A stretch of 64,000 bases of DNA from Liopterus haemorrhoidalis (Eukaryota > Arthropoda > Insecta > Coleoptera > Dytiscidae). Numbering within the stretch: position 1 is the stretch's first letter; each line of letters starts with the position of its first letter. Under the pieces are notes generated by a model. The model searched no databases, was not told the DNA's origin, and was given only the letters and a program-made list of their open reading frames with translations. The stretch covers positions 6,134,903 through 6,198,902 of the forward strand of contig OZ020624.1 of NCBI GenBank assembly GCA_963971575.1, in the 5' to 3' direction. This document shows, piece after piece, positions 10,670 to 22,860 of this stretch. Made by a program: the position numbers and the translations under genes.

Positions 10670-10830
10670 AGGTTAAACAAAAAATCTGAAAAATTGCATG
10701 TAAATTTATCTAAACCGGAAACGTACAAGAGAAATTTTTGATCAGTTTTCATTTTTAAAAAATATTGCAGTTTATGTAATTTTGACAAAATTAATTATAT
10801 TTTTGATTCATTGAAAAATTATGGCCAATA
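10670..10830 (+). repeat. Diverged family A internal fragment
   Basis: The words AAAAATCTGAAAAATT, AAACCGGAA and AATTTTTGATCAG occur in the same order and spacing as in the middle of family A copies (for example 1245-1320). No ends survive. It is an old relic or a separate subfamily. Confidence 0.45.
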
Positions 10831-10879
10831 ATGTTATGAATTTTTTGTATTTATATAGTTAGACCAAAATATGAATTTC

Positions 10880-12945
10880 AACTTACAAGAGTCATCAGAT
10901 AAAATGTGGAATGCACTGAAAACTTTTTTAACATATTCCCTTGTTTCGACCAACACAAAAAACCACATTGTCAAGAAACAATCTTGGATTTCTGATGACT
11001 CTCCACCTTGTTTCACATAGAAGAGATGTCAAAAACCAAGTTCTAGATACTCCCCAACAACAAGAGCTATACCGGAAGTTAAACAGCGAAATTCAAGCTA
11101 AATGCAGAAGAGACAAGGAGGCTTATTTTGTTAATATCTGTAAGGAATTACAGACAGCAATAACACAAAAGATGTGTTCATGATAATCCGATCCATAACA
11201 AAAAATACACAAATAAAGAACTGGGCGATATCTGATAGAAGAGGTGCTCTCTTTACGGAATTGGATAAAATTGTGAATGTCTGGAGTGATTACTGTGAAG
11301 ATTTATATAAGGATAACTACGATGCGGCTGAAATAGATTACTATAAAGACGAGCCAGCTATTCTTCTTAGCGAAGTTGAAGCAGCGCTTAGGAAACTTAA
11401 AAGTGGCAAGGCTCCGGGCATTGACGGCTTAACCGCCGAAATGTGAAACATCATGCAAGACGATTGTCTTCCAACAATGCACGAACTATGTCTAAACATA
11501 CGGAACACATGCAGTTGGCCAGCTGATTGGACTGCATCAGTATTTATTCCACTACATAAAAAAGGATCTACAAAAAAAGGACTACCGTCTCATAGCTCTT
11601 CTGTCACATGCAAGTAAAATTATGTTGTACATTATTCGATCCAGACTGCTACCATTTACATCTTACCAAATTGCCCCAGAGCAAGTCGGTTTTGTGAAAG
11701 GACATGGTGCTCGCGAACAGATATTAAATATAAGACTCTTGATTGAAAAGGCAAGAGAGTATTATGTACCGATGTATCTATGTTTTGTCGACTACGAGAA
11801 GGCATTCGACAATGTTCGTTGGGCAAAACTATGGCACGTTCTATTAGATATGGGTGTCCCCCTCCATCTCACTAATATTATAAAACAACTCTACGAACAG
11901 AGCCATGCTGTCATGAAGGTAGACAACACCATATCACGGAAATGTCCAATACGAAAAGGTGTTCGTCAGGGTTGTGTACTATCGCCACTGTTGTACAATA
12001 TTTATAGCGAACATCTTATGAGATCTGTATTGAATGAATGGACTGGTGGTATCTCTATAGGTAGACAAAAAATTTCGAACCTTCGTTTCGCCGATGACAC
12101 CCTTCTTATTGCTGGAAGTGAGGAAGAACTTGTAGATCTCTTGGACAAACTAAAGATTACTAGTGCAGATTACGGGTTGAAAATAAACTGCAACAAAACT
12201 AAAATTATGATCGTTGATCGTGCAAACGAGTCTATGAGAAAACCCCATAGAATTGCCGATTGAGAAGTTGTTGACAGTATGATATATTTAGGCTCTCTTA
12301 TCCATATTTCAGGTACATGTGAATATGAAATACGCCGCCGCATCCAACTGGTACGCGTTGCAATGAGTAACCTGACAAAGATATGGAAAGATAAAAATAT
12401 ATCCCGTCAAACCAAATGTGCACTGGTAACCTCCTTAGTCTTCTCTGTTTTTTATTACGCCTCTGAAACATGGGTTATCAGAGCAGCAGATAGGCGTCGC
12501 ATAGACGCATTTGAAATGTGGTGTTGGCGCCGCATGTTACGAATACCATGGACAGATAAGCGTTCTAACATATCAGTTCTTAGAGAAATCAATCCTACCC
12601 AGCGTCTTTCAAGTCTAACCTCTGCACGAATACTGAAATTCTTTGGGCATATAACCCGCCACAATAATTTGGAAAAACTTATCGTACAGGGGAAACCAGA
12701 TGGAAAGCGCCGCCGCGGTAGATCGCCTACTCGATGGACCGACCTCGTATCCGATCTCGCAGGAACGAGTCTTATGACAGCTGTTAGGAATGCTGAAGAT
12801 CGAGTGACTTGGCGACGAGTAGTCCGAAGAACATTAAATGAAGATAACACATAATCATGTGATCACTACACATCGTTCACGATGTTAGATTAAGAAGAAA
12901 AGTGCCATTTTTTTAAATTAAAAATATAATAAATATAATAATAAC
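10880..12945 (+). pseudogene. RTE-like non-LTR retrotransposon, 5'-truncated
   Basis: Reverse transcriptase and C-terminal region in four frame-shifted blocks: about 10915-11183, 11174-11446, 11622-12263 and 12279-12854. Landmarks are ALRKLKSGKAPGIDGLTAEM, PEQVGFVKGHGAREQ, DYEKAFDNV, IRKGVRQGCVLSPLLYNIY, the catalytic FADDTLLIA, and YLGSLI. The C-terminus ends RRSPTRW-like and VTWRRVVRRTLN. The endonuclease domain is missing, as in most 5'-truncated copies. Stops and frameshifts (around 11447, 11585 and 12261) make it dead. The 3' end has an ATAATAATAA tail at about 12925-12945 that abuts a family B fragment. The clade (RTE) is inferred from the FADD context and simple-repeat tail. Confidence 0.8.
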
Positions 12946-12949
12946 TGAG

Positions 12950-13692
12950 GAAGACTCGTGCATCAATGGCACGAGTTGATCAACTTTTGGTAAAAATCGG
13001 TTGACTAAAAATGGTAGTTTACTCGTGTCGATTTTAAGATTTTTGTGAATAGTACACAACAGAAAAAAATTTCGAAAAAAATTTTTGAACAAAAGTTGCT
13101 ATAAAAGCAATAACTAATAACTTTTATTTGAGACATTTTTTGATAAAACGAAAAATTTCGAATAATTTCTGGAAATTTATTAATAAATAAATTTATTAAG
13201 TCTCAATTATTTCATACTTAAAGGCGTATCACACTAGAACACTATCCAAGTCTTATTTTTGTAGGCTTTTTTTTTTCAGGATCCAAGTCTTCAGGTCTTG
13301 ACATATCACACGGTATTTGAATATTAGTTAAGACTTGGAAATTGTTTGTTTACCCATGCGCACATCGTGAAATTATGACAGTTAACAGTTATTTTTTGAA
13401 AGGGTATTTTAAAACAAGGACGCGTCAGCTGTAAGACCTGGGTAAAGAGACCGAGAAATTGTATCCTGTTTCATTTGCCTGGTCTTCAAAACCTAGGTTT
13501 TTTCTTCATACTATCACACGCACAAGACTTCGATTCGAATGCAAAGACTTTAATTTTCCAAGTTTAGACTTGAATAATAACTCTAGTGCGATAAGGCCTT
13601 TATTGCCAAGTTATTTCTACTCTGCTGCAAGAATGTATTTTATATAAGTACATTACGATGGCGGTCGGTCCTGTGGTGGCCACAGCTGATTT
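12950..13692 (+). mobile_element. Family B 3' half, interrupted by a MITE
   Basis: Family B sequence starts mid-element (ATGGCACGAGTTGATCAACT) at the end of the RTE-like tail. It runs to about 13220 and resumes at about 13601 with the diagnostic 3' end: GATGGCGGTCGGTCC and the CTGTGG-TGG-CCACAG hairpin. About 70 bp of the family are missing where the MITE lies. The GTCT core and 5' end are absent. Confidence 0.6.
13221..13600. mobile_element. ~380-bp MITE with TCACACTAGA-type ends
   Basis: The ends AAGGCGTATCACACTAGAAC and (right, reverse complement) AAGGCCTTATCGCACTAGAG are imperfect TIRs. TTA flanks both sides, a duplication compatible with PIF/Harbinger. It interrupts a family B copy. No coding capacity. 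Confidence 0.5.
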
Positions 13693-14365
13693 ATTTGGGC
13701 TACATATTTATTCAGGTTCTAAAAAAAAAAACGGTGAAACCGGTTTTGAGAATGAGTGTCAGTTAAACTTAGTTTTAACGGAACTATGCGTGCCCTAATT
13801 AGCATATATCACAATAATTATTACAAATATCTGAGAAATGTAAAATAATTGCAAAAGAAAGTTAGCTATTCAATATAACCATTATCTATTATTTGTATTT
13901 CGATTTATCACGTATCAGAAAGCTTCCCATTTCAATTGGTCACGTTGTGCATCATATCATAGAAAGCATCCAGTTGAACATAAGTGAAGGCAAAGGGGAA
14001 CGTAGAAAAACACGTAGAAATTGAAGAAAGGGCCAGCAAATGAAGTTATGGTGCCTCATGGGAAATGAGAGAAGGTACAAATTAGATAGAAAACCCGACG
14101 CAAAGGGTCGAAAGTAAAGGAATTAAAAGGAATAAGGATTATGTAATAAAAGTTAAATACGAAATAAGCACTTTGCAACAAGAGTTATTAAGAGAAATGG
14201 AAAATTGCGTCGCTTAGTGATATTTTTCAAATTAAAATTGAATGAGGAACTGGAGAGGAATTGCTGTAATTGCTGTTAAATGAAGATACTCCAAATATAT
14301 TTATCTACTTACAAATCCTAATTAAATTTTCGAATTTATCCTCAGGGTACTTCAAAAATGGCATA
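13693..14365. other. Unassigned
   Basis: No gene seen; A-rich, with one block (13938-13985) resembling 9421-9480. Confidence 0.4.
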
Positions 14366-14373
14366 CAAGGAGT

Positions 14374-15561
14374 CAGGGACGTAGACAGGGGGGGCATAGG
14401 GGGCATTTGCATATAAATTTACCGAGTTTTATTATTTAATATACTAAAAAAGACCTAGAACAAGGATTATTTTAATATATCTATTTTTTAATTTTCTACT
14501 TTCTGCCTGTACTATACAGGTTTTGTATTTTTTAGAATGTTTAACGGTGCAATTCACGCCCGGTAATTCCCCGATTTACTGCATATTCCCTTTTAGAAGA
14601 AGTTAATTGTTTCGAAAAAAAGTTATCTGTATTTGTGAATGATTTACGTGCAAAAACATTTTTACATTTTATTAATTTACAAAAACATGTTATTAATGCA
14701 ATTTTTTTTGCACAAACTATTGTTAACATGCAAGAAGCTTTTCGAGATAGATTTAAAGAGTTTGGAAAATATAAAGCTACACTAGATTTTTTGACAAAAC
14801 CAATTGAAGTAGATATGTAGCAATTACAATTATCACCTTCAATTAGTGGATTTGAAATTCAAAGGTTTATGGAATTATATATTCTTAAAACTTAATTCTG
14901 AACTGGAAAATTTAGAAAGAAAAAATTGAATTTTATCTTCCCAGCATAAGTTGACCGAAATTCGCAATCTTCAAAATGTAGATAAAGTTCTTTTCGAAGC
15001 TTGGAACCGACTTCCAGAATCGTTCAATCTTTTAAAAAATTATGCTTTATGGCTACTGACAATTTTTGGGTCCACATATTACTGTAAGCAAATCTTTTAA
15101 CATATGAAATTAAGTAATCTTACTGACCTGAAACTAGAGTGCTGCCTTAAGTTAAAGATTACTGAATATTCACCAAATATTGAAGTCTTATAGAACACTA
15201 TACAGGAGCAATCTTCCCATTAAAAAAATTATTATATTGTAATATACTGGCAACTACAATAGGTATCACAAACTAAATGTATAAGTAAATATTAAATATT
15301 GTAGTACTTGATTATTTTAAAACAAATAAACAATATTTACGTTTTTTTCTTAAATATAGCATATATTTTTTAGCGGCTCTTCCATGTTATTGTGTTTTTT
15401 TTTCAATATAGATTTGGCTCTTTGTCACTGAAAGGTTGCCGACCCCTCACCTACAACGTTGTTATTTTCTACCCAAGCCATGTAATTAAGGTCGTACCGA
15501 CCAATTTATAATATTTTGTTATTTTTGCCCCCTCCAAGCTGAAATCCTGGCTACGTCCATG
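14374..15561 (+). mobile_element. hAT element with perfect 8-bp target duplication
   Basis: CAAGGAGT at 14366-14373 is repeated exactly at 15562-15569, and the ends CAGGGACGTAG and CTACGTCCATG are inverted repeats with one mismatch at the terminal bases. An 8-bp duplication and a CAGGG end are hAT hallmarks. At 1188 bp it is shorter than an autonomous hAT (2.5-4 kb). A GGTTGCCGACCCCT motif near 15433 may be the end of another hAT nested inside. Confidence 0.85.
14535..15195 (+). pseudogene. hAT transposase (ZBED5/SCAND3 type), C-terminal part
   Basis: Broken frames read LRAKTFLHFINLQKHVINAI, then VNMQEAFRDRFKEFGKYKAT, SPSISGFEIQRF, NLQNVDKVLFEAWNRLPESF, YALWLLTIFGSTYYCKQIF, and finally LKLKITEYSPNIEVL. 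The W-L-L-T-I-F-G-S-T-Y-Y-C-x-Q-x-F block is the hATC dimerisation region of the ZBED5/SCAND3-like group. At least four stops and frameshifts and the absence of the BED finger and first catalytic residues make it dead. Confidence 0.75.
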
Positions 15562-15766
15562 CAAGGAGTTCTAGTTGAACCAATGTAATATTGAGAAGGT
15601 ACATTCCATGTTAACTAAATATTTCGAAATTATAAGATATACAAGTAATGCTGTGTTGGCTAATATTAACCAGCTTGTTAAAAAGAAAATGTGGAAAAAT
15701 TACCGGTACGGTTCACGAAACTTTACATGCCGATTGATTGGCAGTGAACCGATAAACAAATACAGT

Positions 15767-16919
15767 CGGATTGCTGATATGTGACTGTTACATGTATGTA
15801 TCAAGTAGTGAATTCATATAATAATCTAGTTACCATTTTTCAGCGATTTTAAAAATGTTTTTTGTTATTTGTCTTAGCTGTCAGTGTCTGTTAAAAATTT
15901 TAATTAATAGAGCTTGCGGCCAATTATTAAATTCACAAACTTTAATTTTAAATCTGCTGGAATATTTTAATTCCGAAAAAGAGAACAATGGGCCACTTAT
16001 TTCTCTATCTTGTGTCCATCAAAGAGTAGCAGCTGCCTTCAAGATTTCGGAATAAACAATTCGTAGAATTATAAAATGTAATAAATCTGAACTCACTAAC
16101 AAAATCACGAGATAACTAAGGAAATTAAAATCTGAACAAGTTTATTTTATTGATAGATTGGCAAAAACGTATGGTCATGAAGTACTAAGATTACCTCCTT
16201 ATCACTGCCAGTTAAACCCCATTGAACTAATTTGGGGTATAACAAAAAATTATTATGATAGACATATTGGTCAAAACGGATATAGTGATAACGAAGTTTT
16301 GAAAATGTGGCAAGTAGCCTGTGATCAAATTAGTTGTGAAACTTGGGCAAAATCTGTTAAAAAAATCGAAAATTTAATAAATGAATGGTGGGAAAGGGAA
16401 AGGATTGTTGATGATATTAATCCAATAATAATAAATACAAGAAATGACAGCGATAGTTCAGATGACGACGATATCATGCATTATAGTGACTAATTTTTTT
16501 TAAATAAAAATAAACATTTAAATACAACTTGTAGCAATATATTATATGAATATATTTTTACTTAATATTTTATTACTTTGTACTTAGGGGAAACATAAAA
16601 ATTTAATTTAATTAAACAATTACGTATGAGTATAAGTTTTTCCTTATTTATAATTATTACCTTAAAATTAATAATTTTGTTTGTTTGAGTACTGCTGTGA
16701 ATTTATTTTCGTGCTCTAATCAGTAAAGATATCTACGAATCATGCTGTTTCTTACTAATGCTTTGTTTTTTACTAAAATAATTTGGAAGGTTAGTTGTCA
16801 ACTTGCGTCACTATACGTTACTATGGGTATGCAAATAATTATAATGATATTGATAGAGAAAGCATATAGTATTGTGTATCGATACTTGTAGCAACGAACA
16901 GTCACCTATCAGCAATCCG
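15767..16919 (+). mobile_element. Internally deleted Tc1/IS630-like element, copy 1
   Basis: CGGATTGCTGATATGTGACT (15767) pairs with the reverse complement of the right end (CACCTATCAGCAATCCG, ending 16919), giving TIRs of about 23 bp. The interior carries a transposase from which the catalytic middle is deleted. A second copy at 32041-32889 has the same deletion. The right end directly adjoins a family B fragment. Confidence 0.75.
15855..16493 (+). pseudogene. DDE transposase (IS630/Tc1 type) deletion derivative
   Basis: The N-terminal part (LILNLLEYFNSEKENNGP, then VHQRVAAAFKISE) is a helix-turn-helix region ended by a stop at about 16053. A second frame (16158-16493) begins AKTYGHEVLRLPPYHCQLNP and has the third catalytic residue in NPIELIWG. 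The first two Asp residues are absent because the segment between FIDRLA and TYGHEV is missing. The C-terminus is an acidic DSDSSDDDDIMHYSD tail. It cannot catalyse transposition, but the ends could be mobilised in trans. Confidence 0.7.
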
Positions 16920-17277
16920 TTGACTAATATCGATTGACTAAAAATGGGAGTTTACTCGTGTCAGTTTTAAGATTTTTGCGAATATTTCATAACAGAAAAA
17001 TATTTCGAAAAAAATTATACAACAAAAGTTACTACAAAAGCAATAGCTAACAACTTTTATTTGAATTTTTTTTTTGATAAAACGAACAATTTTTGAAAGT
17101 ATCTATTTTATATATAATTAAAATTATTATTATAATAAAATAATATATATGTAACGTTTCCATGGTCATGATAAATAATATCTCTGTTAGAAAATATTGG
17201 GCCAAGTTATTTCTACTCTGCTGCTAGAATGTATTTTTTACAAGTACATTGTGATGGCGGTCGGTCCTGTGATTTTT
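16920..17277 (+). mobile_element. Family B 3' fragment without its terminal hairpin
   Basis: Family B sequence from TTGACTAAAAATGGGAG to GGCGGTCGGTCCTGTG, then ATTTTT. Compared with other copies, the 13 bases that form most of the 3' hairpin are missing. A family A copy starts at once in the T run. Confidence 0.6.
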
Positions 17278-18245
17278 AGGATTTTGTAGGTATGACCAAA
17301 AAACCCTCATACCGTCATTTTCTCGTCTGTCTGTCTGTTGGGTAAAAATTGTAGCCAAACGGCTAAATCTAGAGAGTTGAAATTTGGCATGCTTATACAA
17401 CTCTTTGACCCGCATATAGGAAAAATACTAAAACATCTAAAAAACATATCCCCCTAAAAATATAAACAAATATGTGCTCATCGAACGTGGATTAACGATC
17501 AAAATTTTATTTTTGCAAAATAAATTATTTTGACGCGTATTTTGTCAAAATGTGCAAAAAAAAATTTGTCCCACATCCTATAGCCCACATGGTTTAAACT
17601 AAAAATCTGAAAAAATTCTAGGTAATGTACATTGGTGTGAACCGAAATAGTACAACAGGAATTTTTGATCGAATTATGTTTTCGGAAAATAACGCATTTT
17701 TTGTGTTTGTAACTAAAATATGTTAAATATTTAATTCGCTATGTAACACAGTAACTAAGTAAGCGCCCGTAACGTAGTGCGTAGTGTCATCGCTTAGTAA
17801 TTTGCAAACTACAGTTCGATTCCTGTCAATTTTAATTTTTCTGTTTTTTTTTGCATTTTTATTTTGTTTAAATTATTTTGTCAAAATTCTAGTCATATTT
17901 TGGTAAATGTTGCATTTAATTTTTAAAAGCGTAAATTTAATAACCAGTGGGAAATGTGAAATTATAATTTAATTCTATGTTTGAATGTATGCGAAATCAG
18001 GCTTATGATTTAAGCAACCACTGGAAGCCATAGGCAAAATTTTCAAAATCTTAATGAACCTTGCTATATAAAAAAAAAAAATACTGCACATATTAGGAAA
18101 CTTCAATAATGGTATTAGGCATTCGAATTAAAATTCTTAAAAAAATATTTTGACATAAAATTTGTTTTGGCATCCCAAATAATCATCATTCAGTTACTAA
18201 ATACCTGCGAAACCCTGAAATGTGTGAAAATTCACACTTCACATA
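17273..18245 (+). mobile_element. Family A element, copy 3 (second subtype)
   Basis: The 5' motif AGGATTTTGTAGGTAT (17278), a very short GTCT tract, and the 3' inverted motif ATACCTGCGAAACCCT with the GTGTGAAAATTCACAC hairpin at about 18221-18236. The tRNA-like segment (about 17760-17838: GCGTAGTG and CAGTTCGATTCCTGTC) differs from copies 1 and 2 and matches the copy at 46160-46240, so at least two subtypes exist. Confidence 0.65.
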
Positions 18246-18552
18246 ATTTTTTTTTTTTATGAATTTTATATTTAAATAATATAATTTTTTAGATTCGAAT
18301 TGGTAATTGGTTCCGAAATCCAGGGGGGGGGAACTGACCCATCTTGCCCCCCCTTGCGGGCGCCTATGTTTGTAACGTACACTTATTAGTTTTTAATAGT
18401 TTGTATTATATTGTATTCTCTCTTTTCCACTTATATCAACTGAGGAAGATAAATAAATTTAACGAAACAGGTTTTGAATTTTCAATAATTTGATTTTTTA
18501 ATTTTATGATCTAAAATCCCGGAAAATAAACCAACTCCAGCAATACTATATA
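18246..18552. other. Spacer with a possible solo TE end
   Basis: A G9 run and a GCCCCCCCTTGCGGGCGCC stretch (about 18321-18365) look like the terminus of a DNA transposon, but no partner end or target duplication was found. Confidence 0.3.
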
Positions 18553-19823
18553 CAGTGAATTTATTCTTTTATGCAACATGTACTATGTCATTACCATGGA
18601 TACAGTTTTTGACAGCAATATAAATCGTGTTCATTTTCATTTGCAACATAGAAAAAAAAATTTAGATTTAGCAATCATAAAAATGATTCAAAACATTCAG
18701 CAATTGCTCTTGAGGTATATTGTTGGATGCTCAAACAATTATGTCTTGCAGTTCAGCAACATCCCTAAGTTCTCCATTATATACTTTGGCCTTTAAATAT
18801 CCACAATAAAAAAAATCATTGGGTGCCAAATCCGGAGATCACGCTGGCCAATTCATCGACCCTCCTCTTCCAATCCAGCTTTTTGGGAAAGTTCTATGTA
18901 ATTATTCTTTAACTATTCTAGAATAATGGACTTGTGCGCCATCATGTTGAAACCATACTTGTCCATTAATATTCAGGTTTCGCAACGCAGGTAATATTTG
19001 GTTTTGCAAAAGGGCTAATATTTTGCGGCATTAAGGTTACCGTCAATAAAAAAGGCCCTATAATATTGGTTCCTATTATCCCTGCCCAAACATTTAATTT
19101 TTGCGGATTTTGAGTTCGGGAGGAATGAAACAAATGTAAATTTTCTCGACTCCAGTAGCTAAAATTTTGTCTATGCACTTCACCATTTAGAGTAAACGTT
19201 GCTTCGTCTGTAAATAAAATTCTTTGAAGCATTGTTGGGTCGGAATTAATTTTTTCAAACATTTCAAAACAAAAATCCATACGTACTGCTGCGTCCCTTT
19301 CTAACAATTCTTGATGATTTTGAAATTTGTATGATCGAAACTTTTCTTTTTTTAAGAAGTTAAAAACAGATCCAGTACTGACACCAACGGTTTGTGCAAT
19401 TGATCTTAAAGTATTTTGATTGTTTTCTTCCACTTGTAATAATATTTCCAACTGCTTCTCTTCTGTAAGCACGTGGGATGTTGTTTTTTTTATTATTATG
19501 TTTTGACTTAAGACATCCTTCGCGATGAAATTTATTAACTAGTCTTGAAATTGTAGAGGGATTTAGTATTAGCCGATCTGGATAAGTTGCACTAAATACA
19601 GCAGAAACTTGTCTTAAACTCATTTGGGAGTTACCAAGTTACCATCATTATTTTTTCTTCATCTGTATATACATGTTGAATAATTTTTAAATCAGTAATG
19701 AGCAAAAGTATACACACTAATTGTCTATGTTGCAAATGAAAATGAACACGATTTATATTGCTGTCAAAAACTGTATCCATGGTAATGACATAGTACATGT
19801 TGCATTCAAAAATATATTCACTG
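18553..19823 (-). mobile_element. DD41D mariner-like element with 99-bp TIRs
   Basis: Positions 18553-18651 and 19725-19823 are near-identical inverted repeats beginning CAGTGAAT, flanked on both sides by TATA. Ninety-nine base pairs is long for mariner TIRs (usually 20-40 bp). The element is 1271 bp, close to full length, with a degenerate gene on the minus strand. Confidence 0.85.
18700..19623 (-). pseudogene. DD41D mariner-like transposase, near full length but broken
   Basis: The minus strand gives a first helix-turn-helix (LRQVSAVFSATYP, PSTISRLVNKFHREG), a frameshift near 19440, and a second helix-turn-helix (LRSIAQTVGVSTGSVFNFLK). The first catalytic Asp follows in RILFTDEATF, then SYWSRENLHLF and LNVWAGIIGTNIIGPF. 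After another frameshift comes VWFQHDGAQVHYSR, with the second Asp, and SPDLAPNDFFYCGYLK, with the third; these two are 41 residues apart. All three acids survive, but at least three stops (for example after RIVKE and in NWPA*SPD) and two frameshifts inactivate it. Confidence 0.8.
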
Positions 19824-20477
19824 TATATTCGAGGTCGTCAACGTATACAATAAATATTTTGATTATTTACTTTTAAATGATTTTTATTGTCGTAATTAAA
19901 TTGCATTAATATAATCTCAATTTCTTAGAAAAAAAAAAAAAAACCTGAGCCAAACCCAAAAACTGAGGTTACAAATTGTTTTGTAGAACCCCTAATCGAA
20001 CCTTATTTAAAAAAAAAAAACCTTCAAAAATGTCGAAAATTTCCAACTCTGTTTCTATCTAACTGAATGAACTGTATCCATCGCGTTAGTAATAGGTAAT
20101 TCTAATTATAAAGTTAAGCTAAAGTAAAATGAACAGTATTTATTTGCCCGTATTTAGAATCGACAAAACCAGAATGAATTAATCAACTGTTTCTCTTCTC
20201 ACTTCCAGTGTAAATGAACGAAGTTTCTCCTTTCAAATATCATTCTTAAAGTATGACATCTAAATGTACAATGACAAATTTCAATAGTAAATAATTCAGT
20301 GTCTGGTTAGAAATAACTTGGAGACAATGTGTGTTGGAACTTTACGACATTGTTGAATAGTTTGTTGTATAATGGAGAGGACAAACTGATATATTTTGTA
20401 CTAAATGAAATGTTGACGAAGGACATTTTGCCACCAAACCTTATTTTTTTAAAATAAAAGTTGTGATATTCGTAATG
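19824..20477. other. Unassigned AT-rich spacer
   Basis: No supported gene or repeat. Confidence 0.5.
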
Positions 20478-20479
20478 TA

Positions 20480-21071
20480 CAGTACCTAGACAAAATATTA
20501 TAACCACTTACAAAAACAACTGTTTATTAAAAATGCCGACATATAATCATATGCTACTTTATTTATTTCTTTAACATATCGTGTATTTATTAAAAGATAA
20601 GCTATTTGAAACATATTCAACTCAGTATTTTTATTCTGAGACTGATTTGCCAGAACAAAAAGTACCGATTTTGTTCTGGCCAGGTGATTCGCCGGATATC
20701 AATCCTATCGAAAATGTTTGGAACCTCCTGAAAAGAGTTGATTATGATTTAAATAATACTAATAAACAAGTTTTAACAGATAATATTAAAAAAGTATGGC
20801 ATGGCTCTCCAGAAATTGAAAATTGTATTAGGGCATGTATTGAGAGTATGCCTCGAAGAATTGCGGCAGTAATAAAAGCAAAGGGGGGCAGCACAAAATA
20901 TTAATAAACATTTTATAAATGTACTAAAATAATTTGAAATAATAAAATACAAAATAAAAATAAAATTGGTGTATTACTATTTTGTTTTTCAGACCTTTGT
21001 TACCTGATTTTGTGTAAAACAATGAATTTTTAAAAATTCATAAGTGGTTATAATATTTTGTCTAGGTACTG
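20480..21071 (+). mobile_element. Tc1-like deletion derivative, 592 bp
   Basis: ACAGTACCTAGACAAAATAT at the left and its reverse complement at the right form TIRs of about 32 bp, flanked by TA. Only the C-terminal third of a transposase gene remains between them. Confidence 0.85.
20620..20904 (+). pseudogene. Tc1-like transposase C-terminus
   Basis: The frame contains FWPGDSPDINPIENVWNLLK, in which the Glu of IEN is the third catalytic acid of Tc1 (DD34E), and ends with ESMPRRIAAVIKAKGGSTKY, a canonical Tc1 C-terminus. The first two Asp residues and the paired-like DNA-binding domain are deleted. The C-terminal frame is open, suggesting a recent deletion derivative. Confidence 0.8.
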
Positions 21072-21073
21072 TA

Positions 21074-21498
21074 CATCATCATGTGGGGGCCCTTTCAAAC
21101 AGCGGTTGAAACGTCACTTACTTTAATTTAAATATTTTATGGTACTTACTTTTTGAAAAATCCTTACACATGGTGGGTTTCCAAGACTTACGAGCGGGTC
21201 AAGTCTGAAAACCTTAAATGTCCGCTGGTTGGTAGCTATGATCTTTTATGGCAGGAATAAGGGTGTTTGAATCAAAATCCGCATTATACTTATTCTACGT
21301 TTAATGTTAAGTTAAGATTGAAATAAATGAAGACACTAAAACTTACAAATTATGATGGCTACTAATCCCGTGAGAGACACTCAAACAAAACCTCACAATC
21401 ACCATCACACCTCACACATTTAGCTACATTTAACTATACAAAGCACATTAAAATGTCGATTACTTGATGTTCACAGAAGGAAAAACGCAATTAAAATA
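21074..21498. other. Unassigned
   Basis: No supported gene between two Tc1-like elements. Confidence 0.5.
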
Positions 21499-21739
21499 CA
21501 CACATCGGAAAAGTCTAGGGATATAAAAAAATATATGAAAATAAATAGCGTATGGTTTTTTTGTACGTTTATTGTATTCTATCAATTAAAATACTCAATA
21601 AAGAACAATTTACAACAAAATAAGCCAAAAAAAAAAAATGTACAGATTTATGTACAGAATTGTAAAAAAATTAAAAAGACACACACACACACACGAAACA
21701 AATGCCAATGGAGAGTATGACCTCCACGTTGGTTTATCA

Positions 21740-22860
21740 CAGCCCTACATCTGAGATCATGGACAAAATAACATCATCAATGTCTTCTTGAGCAGCGGCG
21801 GTCGGTGAAGCATGTTTGGGAGGGCAATCAGCATGATCGGACACGCTCGTGCTTTGTCGTTGCTATACTACTGTTGAGAGATGTAGTACGAGCTTGTCCG
21901 AACATACCAGTTGCCCACCCAAACATGCTTCACTGACCGCCACTGTTCTTGAGGTAACTGTACCAATTCTGAACGTCTTAGAACCAGTTCTAGACCAGTT
22001 CTGTCTTAGAAGCTCTCTGAATCTAAAATTATCGTGGATGTTATCCATATGTGGAGTAATTCTTCTCTTTAGCATGTCCCACATATGTTCAATCGAATTT
22101 AGATCCGGTGACTGTGCTGGCCATGGTATCGCATCAACTCCTTCGTTATCCAGCCAGTTCATTACAATTCGCGCAACATGTGACCGAGTTCCCATTATCC
22201 TGGGCAAGATGAAACTGATCTCCAACAGCACCACGAAATGGACGCATAAGTTGAAGAATATTATCTTAATATTGTTGTGCTGTTAAAAATCCACTGGGAA
22301 AAATGAGATCAGTTCTACCGTCAATGATTATCCCACCTCATGCCATAACAGTACCACCTCTGTAACTGTGAACTTCCTGGACGTGCCTCAAACGTTTCAA
22401 ATTACCGGATCTTCTCCATACCCTTGTTCGACGAGAATCTGGATGAATTGCAAATCTAGACTCATCAGTAAACAAAACTTTACCCCAATCATTATGACAC
22501 CAATATTAAAAATTGTGAGAAATAGTCTAATCTTGCTCTGCGGTTGCCTCTAGAGAGAGGTTGGCATCTGATTGGTCGTCGAGATAGAATATTAGATTCG
22601 TGGAGACGATTTCTTACAGTATCGTGACTAACGGTTAAGTTATGCGCTCGCTGTAACACCCTAACCAATTCGGGTGCTTTAATAGTAGGTTGTTTTCTAG
22701 TATTTAAGACCAAAAATCTGTCTTGACCTGTTGTTGTACAGCGACCACGTCCCGAATGTTGTTCGGCCAGACTCCCTGTAACGCCTTCATAACCGACTGA
22801 TGACACTTTTAGAAACTCCTATCCGCTTGGCTACATGAACTTGCCTGAAGCCAGCTTGGA
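21740..22860 (-). pseudogene. Tc1-like transposase, near full length but broken
   Basis: The minus strand reads, in order: a helix-turn-helix region (RTTTGQD-type basic stretch and LVRVLQRAHNLTVSHDTVRN), the first catalytic Asp in VLFTDESRF, PDSRRTRVWRRSGN, GGTVMA*GGI (an in-frame TGA where Tc1 has Trp), AIPWPAQSPDLNSIEHMWD with the catalytic Glu, and LLRQNWSR. A hAT MITE then interrupts the C-terminus; past it the frame resumes LPQEDIDDVILSMISDV. The second Asp region is degraded. Inactive. Confidence 0.8.
21793..21945. mobile_element. 153-bp palindromic hAT MITE
   Basis: TTCTTGAG at 21785-21792 recurs exactly at 21946-21953. The ends CAGCGGCGGTC and GACCGCCACTG are inverted repeats, and homology continues inward for about 65 bp per side, so nearly the whole element is a foldback. 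An 8-bp duplication with a CAG end marks a hAT MITE. It splits the Tc1 gene; joining the flanks at the duplication restores Tc1 reading. Confidence 0.9.

Noticed and set aside
12455..12850. Minus-strand frame of 131 residues opposite the RTE-like C-terminus
   Set aside because: Shadow of the real reverse transcriptase frame; no domain pattern.
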